From Scylla paramamosain (lineage: Eukaryota; Arthropoda; Malacostraca; Decapoda; Portunidae), in contig NC_087158.1 in assembly GCF_035594125.1 (NCBI RefSeq), forward strand, positions 7,924,501 to 7,988,500: DNA of 64,000 nucleotides. The letters run 5' to 3'. Under the pieces are notes generated by a model that was not told the origin of the DNA, made no database searches, and worked only from the letters and a program-made list of their open reading frames with translations. Numbering within the stretch: position 1 is the first letter of the stretch; every line of letters begins with the position of its first letter. Positions 52,801 through 64,000 of this stretch are shown here, piece after piece. A program made the position numbers and the translations under genes.

Positions 52801-55800
52801 ACATGCAAAGAACCTTATGTTTGGGAAACAAAAGGACATTACGAGAAACGTATATTATGAGAGTTTTTAAGTTTAAGTACCAAAAATGTAAAAACCACTC
52901 TTTATTTAGAAAAAAAATAAAAAAATAAATAAAAAAATAAAAAAAAATAGAATTTTTTTTTTTTTGTTATTCATCTTCATAGGTACCGAAATCCCAAAAT
53001 TCTGGGAAAATTCAAAGCAATTATATGATAAGAGAATATTATCAAAAAAGTTGATTTTAGCTGTTTTTTTTCGGACTGTTATGTACCAAACCCTAAACTG
53101 CATGCAAAGCCTCCTATATAAGGAAATTAAACGACCTTACCAGAAATCTGTCTTTTGAGTGTTTTTCAGCATGTTAAGCACCAAAATGATAAATAATAAG
53201 GAACTCACTTTATATGGGAATCCAAAACAAAATTACTGAAAACGTGTGTTCCCAATGTTTTACGTAGAAAAACGCTAAAATGGATGCAAACCAACCAATA
53301 TCAAGAAATAGAAAAAACATTACCAAAAAGGTATATTTTGAGTGTTTTGAGCTTGTTACCTACAAAAAAACGCTAAAATTGATACAAAGCACTCTATATT
53401 GGGAAACAAAGGGACATTGCTATAAAAGTGTATAATGAGTGTATTATAGTTCAAAAGAACAACAAGGCAAAAAACGCAAAAACTCGTGTATATGGAGAAG
53501 TTTCCTAGATACCAAAATGCTGAAACTCATGAATAACACTCTTAATTGAGAAGCAGAACAACCTTACCAAATTCATGTATTTTGAGTGTTTTTCATATTC
53601 TTAGTTACCAAAAACCCAAATTTCATGCGAAACCAGATTTATGTGGGAAAACATGACATTTCCAGAAAAAAGTCTTTTGAGTGTTTTTGATCGTGATAGG
53701 CAATAAAGCACTAAAAAGCAGGGCAATCACTTTTCATTGGAATAAAATCAATTTTTACCAAGAACTTGCCTTAAATGTTTTTGAGCTCCTTATATACCAA
53801 ACCGCTAAAACGCATGCAAAACAAACTTTATGGAGAAACAGAATAACATTACCAAAACCATGTAATTTTGGTGATATTTATCATGTTATCTATAAAAAAG
53901 CTTAAATACATGCAAAGAACACTATGTTTGGGAAACAAAAGGACATTACGAGAAACGTGTATTATGAGTGTTTTTTTTTAAGTTCCTTAAGTACCAAAAA
54001 GCTAAAACCCACAAATAACACTCTTTATTTAGAAAATAAAAACAAAAAATAGGATTTTTTTTTTCATCTTCATAGGTACCGAGATGCCAAAATTCTGGAA
54101 AAATTCAGGAAAATTATATGAACAAAAGAATATTATCAAAAAAGTTAATTTTAGCTTTTTTTTCGGACTGTTATGTACCAAACCCTAAAGTGCATGCAAA
54201 GCCTCCTGTATGAGGAAATTAAACGACCTTACCAGAAATCTGTCTTTTGAGTGTTTTTCAGCATGTTAGGCACCAAAACGATGAATAATAAGGAACTCAC
54301 TCTATATGGGAATCCAAAACAAAATTACTGAAAATGTATCTTCTCAGTGTTTTACGTAGAAAAACGCAAAAACTCGTGTATATAAAGAAGTTTCTTCGAT
54401 TCCGAAATGCTGAAACTCATGAATAACAATCTTAATTGAGAAACAGAAACACCTTAGGAAATGCCTGTATTTTGAGTGTTTTCCGTATTCTTAGTTAGCA
54501 ATACCCAAAATAGCATAAGAAACTAGCTTTATGAGGGAAAAAAATGACATTAACAGAAGTGTCTTTTAATTGGTTTTTAGCGTGTTAGGCAATGAAGTAC
54601 TAAAAAGCAGGGCAATCACATTACATGGGAATAAAACCAACTTTTACCAAAAACTTGCCAATATGTGTTTTTGAGCTCCATACATACCAAACCGCTAAAA
54701 CGCATGGAAAACAAACTTTATGGAGTAACAGAATAACATTACCAAAAACCTGTATTTTGAGTGTTTTTGATAATGTTATCTATAAAAACGCTTAAATACA
54801 TGCAAAGAACCTTATGTTTGGGAAACGTAAGGACATTACGAGAAACGTGTATTATGAGTGTTTTTAAGTTCCTTAACTAACAGAAAGCTAAAACCCACAA
54901 ATAACACTCGTTATTTAGAAAAAAATAAAAAATAAAAAAATAAATAAGTATAAGTATTTTCTTTCTTTTTTTTTTTTTTTTGTTATTCACCTTCATAGGT
55001 ACCGAGATGCCAAAATTCTGGGAAAAATTGGGGCATTATATGATAAGAAATTTATATCATAAAGTTGATATTAGCTTTTTTTTCGGACAGTTATGTACCA
55101 AACACTAAAGTGCATGCAAAGCCTCCCATATGAGGAAATTAAACGACCTTACCAGAAATCTGTGTTTTAAGTGTTTTTCAGCATGTTCGGCACCAAAACG
55201 ATAAATAATGAAGAACTCACTCTATATGGCAAACCAAAACAAAAGTACTGAAAACGTGTCTTCTCAGTGTTTTACGAAGAAAAACGCTAAAACGGATGTA
55301 AACCAACCAATATCAAGAAGTAGAAAAACATTACAAAAAAGGTATATTTTGAGTGTTTTTGAGCTTGTTACCTACAAAAAAAAAAAAACGCGAAAATTGA
55401 TACAAAGCACTCTATATTGGGAAACAAAGGGACATTGCAAGAAAAGTGTATAATGAATGTTTTATAGTTCAAAAGAACCACAAGCCAAAAAACGCAAAAA
55501 CTCCTGTATATGGAGGAGTTTCCTAGATACCAAAATGCTTAAACTCATGAATAACACTCTTAATTAAGAAACAGAACAACTTTACTAAATGCGTGTATTT
55601 TGAGTGCTTTTCACATTCTTAGTTACCAAAATCCCAAATTGCATGTGAAACTAGCTTTATGTGGGAAAAAAATGACATTACCAGAAAAGTGTCTTTTGAG
55701 TGTTTTTGAGCGTGATAGGCAATAAAGCACTAAAAAGCAGGGAAATCACTTTACATGGAAATAAAATCAATTTTTACCAAGAACTTGCCTTTAAGTGTTT

Positions 55801-58800
55801 TGAGCTCCTTATATACCAAAACGTTAAAACGCATGGAAAACACACTTTATGGAGAAAGAGAATAACATTACCAAAAACATATATTTTGAGTGTTTTTGAT
55901 CATGTTACCAATAAAAACACTTAAATACATGCAAAGAACCCTATTTTTGGGAAACTAAAAGACATTACGAGAAATGTGTATTATCAGTGTTATTAAGATC
56001 TTTACCAAAAAGCTAAAAGCCAGAAATAACACTCTTTATTGAGAAAAAAAAATAAATAAAGAAATAAATAAATAAAAAATACGATATTTTTTTTCTTTTT
56101 TTTCATCTTCACAGGTACCGAGATGCCAAAATTTGGGCAAAATTCAGGAAATTATGAGTCAATTATCAAAAAAGTTAATTTTAGCTTTTTTTTCGTACTG
56201 TTATGTACCAAACCCTAAAGAGCATGCAAAGCCACCTATATGGGGAAATTAAACGTCTTTGCCAGAAAACTGTCTTATGAGTGTTTTTCAGCTTGTTAGG
56301 CACCCTAACGGTAAATAAGCAAGTCATTCTATATGGGAATCTAAAACAAAATTACTGAAAAAGTGTCTTTTCGGTGTTTTACGTAGAAAAACGCTAAAAC
56401 GGATGCAAACCAATCAATAAGAAGAAATAAAATAACATTACCAAAAAGGTACATTTTGAGGGTTTTTGAGCTTGTTACCTACAAAAAACGCGAAAATGGA
56501 TGCAAAGCACTCCATATTGGGAAACAAAAAGACATTACGAGAAACGTGTATGAGTGTCTTATTATTTTTGAGCAAAAGAACTTGTGGTTCACAAGAACCA
56601 CAAGGCAAAAAATGCAAAAACTCGTGTATATAAAGAAGTTTCTTAGATACCAAAATGATGAAACTCACGAATAACAGTATTAATTGAGAAACAGAACAAC
56701 CTTACCAAATGCGTATATTTTGAGTGTTTTTCACATTCGTAGCAAAACCCCAAATAGCACGCGAAACTATGTTGGAAAAAGAAATGACATTACTAGAAGT
56801 GTCTTTTGAGTGTTTTTGAGCGTGTTAGGCAATAAATCACAAAAAAAAAAAAAAAAAAACAGGGCAATCACATTACATGGGAATAAAATTAACTTTTACC
56901 AAGAACTTGCCTTGAAGTGTTTTTGACCTTACAAACCAAAACGCTAAAAGGCATGCAAAAAACTCCTTTATGGAGAAGCAGAATAACATTACTAAAAACA
57001 TGTGTTTTAAGTGTTTTTAAGTGTTTTTAAGTGTTCCTTAAGTACCAAAACGTTAAAACCCAAAAATAACACTCTTTATAGAGAAAAAAATAAATAAACA
57101 AAAAAATAGCTTTTTTTTTTATATTGTTTTTCATAGGTACCAAGATGCCAAAATTCTGCCAAAATTCAGGGAATTTATGTGGAAAAAAGAACATTATCAA
57201 AAAAGTTAATTATAGCTCTTTTTTTGGATTTTTATGTACCAAACTCTTAAGTGCATGCCATCTATATAAGGAAGTTAAACAACTTTACCAGAAACCTGTC
57301 TTTTTAGTGTTTTTCAGCAGGTTAGACACCAAAACGATAAATAATATGGAAGTCAGTCAATATGTGAATCCAAAACAAAATTACTGAAAACGTGTCTTTT
57401 TCTGTGTTTTACGTAGAAAAACGCAAAAACGGATGCAAACCAACAAATATGAAGAAATAGAATAACATTACCAAAAAGTGTTTTTGAGCTTTTACCTACA
57501 AAAAACGCGCAAATGGATGGAAAGCACTCTATATTAGGAAGCAAAAGGACATTACGAGAAACGTGTATAATGAGTGTTTTATAGTTTCACAAGAACCACA
57601 AGGCAAAAAACTCAAAAACTCGTGTATATAAAGAATTTTCTTACATACCAAAACGCTAAAACTCATGAATAACACTTTTAATTGAAAAACAGAACTACCT
57701 TACCAAATGTGTGTATTTTGAGTGTTTTTCACATTCTTACCAAAATCCCAAATTACATGAGAAACTAGCTTTATGTGGGAAAAAAATTACATTACTAGAA
57801 AAGTGTCTTTTGAGTGTTTTTGAGCGTTATATGCAACAAAACACTAAAAAAGCAGAACAATCACATTACACTGGAATAAAACCAAATTTTACGAAGAACT
57901 TGCCTTTAAGTGTTTTTTAACTCCTTACATACCAAAACGCTAAACGCATGGAAAACAACCTTTATGGAGAAACAGAATAACATTACCAAAAACATGTATT
58001 TTGAGTGTTTTTGATAGTGTTACCTATAAAATCGCTTAAATACATGCAAAGAACCCTATGTTTGTGAAACGAAAGGACATTACGAAAATCGTGTATTATG
58101 AGTATTTTTAATTACTAAAAATCTAAAACCCACAAATAACACTCTTTATAGAGAAAAAAAAAAATAAAAAAAATAGATTTTTTTTTTTTTTTTTGTTATT
58201 CATCTTTATAGGTACCGAGATGCCAAAATTCTGAGAAAATTCAGGGAAATTATGTGAAAAAAAAACATAAATTTTAATAATAGCTAATAATTTTAGCTTT
58301 TTCCGGAGTTATGTACGAAACCCGGAAGTGCATGCAAAGCCACCTATATGGGGAAATTACACGACTTTACAAGAAACGTGTCTTTGGGTGTTTTCAGCAA
58401 TTTCAACAATATTATTGAAAACGTGTCTTTTCAGTTTTAGCGTAGAACGCTAAAACGGATGCAAACCAACCAATATGAAGAAATAGAATAACATTACAAA
58501 AAAGTTGAGTGTTTTTGAGCTTGTTACCTGCAAAAAACGCAAAAATGAATGCAAAGCAGTCTATATTGGGAAACAAAAGGATATTACAAGAAAATTGTAT
58601 AATGAATGTTTTAATAGTTTTCAAGAACCATAAGGCAAAAAACGCAAAAACTCGTGTATATGGAGATTTTTCTTAGATACCAAAATGCTGAAATTCATGA
58701 ATAACACTCTTAATTGAGAAACAGAACAATCTTAGGAAATGAGTGTATTTTGAGTATTTTTCACATTCTTAGTAACCAAAACCCGAAATTATATGCGAAA

Positions 58801-60132
58801 CTAGCTTTATGTTGGAAATAAATGACATTACCAGAAAAAAAGTGTCTTTTGAGTGTTTTTGAGCGTGTTAGGCAATAAAGCACAAAAAAGCAGGGCAATG
58901 ACATTACATAGGAAAAAAAAACAACATTTACCAAGAACTTGTCTTTAAGTGTTTTTCAGCTCCTTACATACTAAAACGCTAAAATGCATGCAAAACACCC
59001 TTTATTGAGAAACAAAATAACATTACGAAAAACATGAATTTTCAGTGTTTTTGATATCTTACGTATAAAAACGCTTAAATACATACAAAGAACCCTATGT
59101 TTGGGAAACGAAAGGACATTACCAAACCCTAAAGTGTATGCAAAGCCACCTACATGAGGAAATTAAACGACTTTACCAGATACCTGTCTTTTGAGTGTTT
59201 TTTAGCAAGTTAGGCACCAAAACGATAAATAATGTGGAATCTTTATGGGAATCCAAAACAAAATTACTGAAAACGTGTTTTTTAGTGTTTTACTTAGAAA
59301 AACATTAAAACGGATGCAAACCAACTAATATGACGAAATAGAATAATATTACTAAAAAGTTATATTTTGAGTGTTTTTGAGCTTGTTACCTACAGAAAAC
59401 GCGAAAATAATTGCAAAGCACTCTATATTGGGAAAGAAAAGGACATTACGAGAAACGTGTATAATGAGTGTTTTATAGTTTCACAAGAACCACAAGGCAA
59501 AACACGCAAAAACTCGTGTATATGGAGATGTTTCTTAGATACCAAAATGCTGAAATTCATGAAGAACACTCTTAATTAAGAAACAGAACAACCTTACCAA
59601 ATGGGTGTATTTTGAATATTTTTAACATTTTTACTTACTAAAACCCCAAATTGCATGCGCAACTAGCTTTGTGTGAAAAAAATATATTACCAGAAAAGTG
59701 TCTTGAGTTTTTTGGAGCGTATTAGGCAATAAAGCACTAAAAAGCAGGGCAATCACATTACATGGGAATAAAACCAACTTTTACCAATAACTAGCCTTTA
59801 AGTGTTTTTAAGCTCCTTACATACGAAAACGCTAAAACGCATACAAAACAATTATTTTGAGTCTTTTGTAAGATTGTTACGTAAAAAACGCCTAAATGAA
59901 TCGGAAATATCCTATATGGGAAAAATTAAGACATCACGAGAAACGTGTATTATGAGTGTTTTTTTTTTTATTTACTTGGTATCAAAAGGGTAAAACGCAT
60001 GAAAAACACTCTATATGGAGAAACAGAACAATACTGCCAAAAAAAAACGTGCATTTTGAGTGTTATGACATTGTTAGTTACCAAAAAGCCAAAATTCATG
60101 CAAAGACCCATATATAGATATATGAAACGACT
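49845..60132 (+). repeat. Satellite higher-order repeat array, right palindrome arm
   Basis: Starts inside a monomer (AATGAGTGTTTTTGAGCTTG) and runs forward throughout. The ACGTAGAAAAACGCTAAAA marker recurs near 51,050, 52,150, 53,265, 55,275, 56,385, 57,415, 58,440 and 59,290; spacing is mostly 1.0-1.1 kb, with a deleted unit near 54,355 (TACGTAGAAAAACGCAAAAACTCG fusion) and a fusion near 50,415. From about 53,050 it mirrors 16,084-23,200. About 52,015-53,340 matches 14,760-16,070 directly. Confidence 0.87.
56581..56604. repeat. Perfect hairpin inside a satellite monomer
   Basis: CTTGTGGTTC, loop ACAA, GAACCACAAG. Identical to 10,043-10,066 and mirror of 19,852-19,875. Confidence 0.8.
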
Positions 60133-62155
60133 TTAAAAACGTATGAAAATACCATATATAGAGAAACAGAATACACTAACCAAAAACGTGTATTTTGTGT
60201 TTTTTATTTTTTTTTTTTGAGCTTATTATGTACAAAATCGCCTGTCATCAAACAAATCACCCTGCATATGGAAATAAAAAGGACATTACGAGAAATGTTT
60301 TTTTTTTTTTTTATTACTTTCTTAAGTACCAAATCAGTACTTCAATAGTGCTCTGAAGAAAAAGAACAAACTTACCAAAAACGGGTATTTTTTTACATTG
60401 ATAATTACCAAAACGCCAACATGCATGTAAAGCAACCTATATGAAGAAACGAAACGAAATCACTAGAAACTTGTCTTTTGTTATTTTTTGGGCGTGTTAG
60501 GCACCAAATCAGTAAGAAGCAACGAAATCACCCCATAGGGGAATACAAAACAACTTTACTAAAACGTGCCTTTAGAGTTTTTTTTTTTTTAGGTTCTTAC
60601 GAACTAAAATGTCAAAATACATGCAAACACCCTGTTAGGTACCAAAGCAGCAAAAACAACCTATATGATAAAACGAAAGGACATGACAAAAAACGTGTAT
60701 TACGAGTTTTTTTTTTTTTTTTAGCTTCTCAGGTACCAAAACGCAAAAATCGAGAAAGAAAAAAACATTACCAAAATCGTGTAATTTGAATGTTTTTCAC
60801 ATTGTCAGGTAGCAAAACACCATAATGCTTGCTCGCTATACGAGAAAATTAAACAACAATGTAAGAAATGTGTTTTTATGTTTCTCAGCGTGTTAGGCAC
60901 GAAAACGCTAAATAGCATGGAAAGCACCTTATATAGAAATGCAAAATAATAAGCATTTCTTTTAAGTATTTTAAACTTTTTACGTTCCAAAACGCTAAAA
61001 CACGTGCAACAAACACGAATAATCTTACCAAACAGAAAAAAAACCTTACCAAAAACTTGTATTTTGAGTCTTTTTGAGTCTGTTACGTACATCATCTTAA
61101 AAATGCATGTAAAGCACCCTGTATGAGGAAACGATAGGACATTACGAGAAACGTGCATTATCAGAGTTTTGAGTCTCTTAGGTACCAAACACTAAACCGC
61201 CTGAATGAAAATTAAATATATTCTATATCTCTTAATAGAGAAACAGAACATCACCAAAAACGTGTTTTTGAGTGTTTTTTTTTCTTTTTTTATGTATCAA
61301 AACGTCAAAATACATACGAAGCATCCTATATAGGTAAATGGAAAGACGTTTGGAGAAACAAGTTTTATTTGTGCTTTTGAGCTTCCTAAGTAAGCTTCCT
61401 AAGTACCAAAACGCTAAAAAGGATGAATAGCACCCTATATAGAGAAAAAGAACAACATTACCTAAAATCTTTATTTTGAGCGTTTTTCACATTATGTAGC
61501 AAAACATCATAATGCATGCAGATCCCTATATGAAGAAGGAAAACGATATTACAGGAAACGTGTCTTTTGAGTGTTTACTTGAGTGTTAGGAATCAAAATG
61601 CTAAAAAGCATTGAAAGCACCCTATTTGGCAATATAAAATAACATTACCAAGAAAGTATCTTTAGAGTGTTTTTCACCTTCTTACATCCGAAATCGCTGA
61701 AAAGCATGGAAAACAACCTTTACGGAGAAACAAATTAACATTACCAAAAACTTGTATTTTGATTGTTTTTGTGCTTGTTAAGTATAAAAGTGCCAATTTA
61801 CACGCAAAGCATCCTACATGGAGAAAAGAAAGGACATTACGAGAAAAGTGTATTATGAGAGATTTTGAACTTTTTAGGTACCCAGACTCAAAAACACATG
61901 ATTAGAACTTTATATGGAAAAATAACTCAATCGAGAACTTTTGCTTAAACTTTTTTTTCATATTGTTAAGAACCAAAAGACAAAATGCTTTGGAAGCCCC
62001 CTTTATCGGGAAACGAAACGACATTATCATCAACGTGTCTTTTGAGTGTTTTTCAACGTGTTAGACACCAAAACGCTGAAAAGCATGGAAAGCGCTCCAT
62101 AAAGAAAGCTCCATAAAGCGCTCCCTTTATAGAGAAGCGAAATAAATATTTCGTT
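60133..62155 (+). repeat. Diverged monomeric satellite, forward
   Basis: Beyond the palindrome edge the monomers still carry the GAGTGTTTTT core and CATTACGAGAAACGTG box, but they no longer follow the 12-monomer order and are more diverged. This parallels the left end of the window (1-4,130). Confidence 0.78.
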
Positions 62156-63812
62156 GATAAATTACATTCAGGACTGTTAGGGAATATCCCTTACAGAAGA
62201 ATAAGATCGCAGAAAAATGATCCTAAATGGATGACAGAGATTAAAACATTACATAGGGCGAAAGAGAAGTATATAAGAGATTAAAGACAGGGGAAGTGGT
62301 TTTAAGGCCATAATAATATAATGAATTAGAAAAGTCAGGAGTTTAACAAGGAAAGCTAAAAATAGTTATGAATTAAAGGTAGCCAGCCAAGCGAAGATGG
62401 ACCCCAAGGGATTTTACCAGGCATATAAGACGAAGAATAGAGAAACAATAGTTCCTTAAAGACAGCAGAATGGGACCTGCTTAGTTGTTGGGAGGAGATT
62501 AGTAAAACTGTGAACGAGTATTTTTTAACTGTCTGCCCAGGAAAACATGCAGGATTTGCCGAATAGTGACAGGATATTTAGAGTAGAAGAAAATGAGAAG
62601 CTGACATATTACCGTAAGTAAAGAGATAGTGGAACAGGAGATAGATAAGCAGAAAAGTTCAAGTCACCAGGACCAGATGAAATATATTCCACAGTATTTA
62701 AGAATTGGAAAAAGGTTATAAGTAATCTGGATAAGGTCATGGCCAAGCGGCAGGCGACAGAGTGTTGTAATAAACGGCTCTAAATCCGAGTGGGGTCAAG
62801 TAATTAGTGGGGTGACAAAGGGATTATTAGTATTAGGGCGGATGTTGTTTGAAATATATGTCAATGACTTGGATAGTGGAATTAGTAGTGTTGTTAGTAA
62901 ATTTCCGGATGACACGAGAGTATGTAGATTAATTAGGTCAGAATCGCATACCATCGCCTTGCAGGCAGATTTGGATGGGATGAACGAATGGACAGACAGA
63001 TGGCAAATGCAGTTTAATATCAACAAATGCAAAGCACATAGCGTAAGTAGAAGAAACCCACACAATAGTTACACAATGAACAATCAAGTTCTGGTAGGTT
63101 CAGGGTTAGAAAAAGATTTGAGATTTAAAGTTAGCTATGAACTCCGTCTAAGAAAGCAATGCAAAGAGGCCAGAAACAAAGTCAAATAGTTAATTTTATT
63201 TGTATTATGATTCATTTTCAGGAGTGCTAAAAGTAAAAACCCCCCAGTAATATTAAAGTTACATTTAGCGCTGGTCAGACTTCATCTAGACTACGCTGTC
63301 CTATTCTGGTCACCACATCACAGGAAGAATAAAGGTCTATTAGAATCACTTCAAAGGAGAATAACTAAAAGGATACAGGGGATGAAGAGTATTCCTTACG
63401 AAGCGAGATTCAAGCTGTTAAATTTACATTCTTTAGAGAGACGTAGGTTAAGAGTGGACCTGATAGAAGTCTTTAAGTGGTATATGGGTTATAACAAGGG
63501 GAACATAATGAAAATTCTTAGAATCTGTAACCATGATAGAACAAGAAAAATAGAACATCAAGTTTTCAGGCTTGAGCCTGAAAACTTGATGTTCGAAAAG
63601 GAAACAGGAAGGAATTGGTTTTCAAATACAGTAGTAGATGATTGGAACGGACTTAGTAATCAAGCTGTTAGTGCTGAGACATTTGGCAACTGTAAGAGAA
63701 GATGGGGATGATAGGTGGAAATACGTAGGCATATTTCATACAAGTACTGACACGTGTATGCCTGATGCCTTCTTGCATATTTACTTATTTCTTATGTTCT
63801 TATGTTCTTATT
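62156..63812 (+). mobile_element. CR1-like LINE copy, internally deleted
   Basis: Same family as 31,310-34,325. About 62,210-62,290 encodes the endonuclease-RT linker (DPKWMTEIKTLHRAKEKYIR). After many stops comes EYFLTVC. The fingers and palm core are deleted between KNWKK (about 62,710) and the post-palm TECCNKRL region. 62,812-63,189 has EIYVNDLDSGIS, KFPDDTRV (FADD with Ala to Pro) and WTDRWQMQFNINKCK. 63,382-63,711 has LERRRLRVDLIEVFKW and VVDDWNGLSNQAVS. The 3' tail is a TATGTTCT-type octamer repeat at about 63,790-63,812. It is inserted within a monomer: GAAATAA on the left and TTACCAAAA on the right belong to one AACATTACCAAAA box. Inactive. Confidence 0.82.
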
Positions 63813-64000
63813 ACCAAAAGGGTGTATTTTCAATGTTTTTCAGGTATTCCGTGAAAAAAAAATGCCAAAATGCATGCAAAGCACCCTAAATGAGGAAAAA
63901 AAGGGACATTACGAGAAACGTGCATTATAAGTGTTTTTGAGATTCTTAGATACCAAAACCCTGAAACTCATGAATAACACTCTTAATTGAGAAACAGAAC
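63813..64000 (+). repeat. Satellite resumes after the LINE
   Basis: Two monomers in forward orientation, continuing past the window end. The last one (ACTCATGAATAACACTCTTA) is of the same type as in the higher-order units. Confidence 0.8.

Overview
The window is eukaryotic, AT-rich, repeat-dominated nuclear DNA. The retroelement set (CR1-like, Jockey-like and Rex1/L2-like LINEs, Penelope-like elements with GIY-YIG endonuclease), the very long dinucleotide microsatellites, a short TTAGG run and the intron/exon signals fit an arthropod. A decapod crustacean is my best guess, from CR1 protein motifs and the style of the repeats; this is inference and not proof. Nothing looks bacterial: no operons, rRNA genes or CRISPR arrays were seen. 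LAYOUT: (1) 1-23,678 and 49,845-64,000 are almost entirely one diverged satellite. The monomer is about 95 bp, with a constant core TTTTGAGTGTTTTT and a conserved ACATTACSARAAACGTG box. In most of the array about 12 distinguishable monomers recur in fixed order as a higher-order repeat of about 1.1 kb. Strand orientation switches several times. Two LINE copies (8,255-9,842 and about 62,156-63,812) interrupt the satellite. (2) 23,679-49,844 is a non-satellite island. Its flanks, 23,679-26,209 and 44,880-47,375, are about 2.5-kb inverted copies of each other that differ by roughly 2-3% in the exon-like parts. The satellite outside is also inverted-duplicated (16,084-about 23,200 against about 53,050-60,132), so much of 16-60 kb is one imperfect, rearranged palindrome. 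GENES: The only likely host gene is on the minus strand: three phase-compatible exon candidates at 47,158-47,017, 46,401-46,270 and 30,532-30,049, encoding a low-complexity Ser/Pro/His-rich protein that I do not recognise. The first two exons are duplicated, inverted and still open, in the left arm at 23,894-24,035 and 24,650-24,781, with no third exon; that copy is probably a gene fragment. MOBILE ELEMENTS in the island: CR1-like pieces at 27.6-29.3 kb (+), 31.3-34.3 kb (+) and 37.3-38.5 kb (-); two Jockey-like copies at 35.5-37.1 and 40.2-43.3 kb (-); a fold-back Penelope-like element nested in the 31-34 kb CR1 copy with a 12-bp target duplication; a second Penelope-like remnant starting exactly at the inner edge of the left palindrome arm; a TA-flanked MITE carrying a CT/GA microsatellite in each arm; and possible tRNA-like SINE heads. 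All retroelement ORFs contain stops or frameshifts and look dead. The most interesting structure is the combination of satellite higher-order repeats, multi-scale inverted duplication and the partial host-gene copy.
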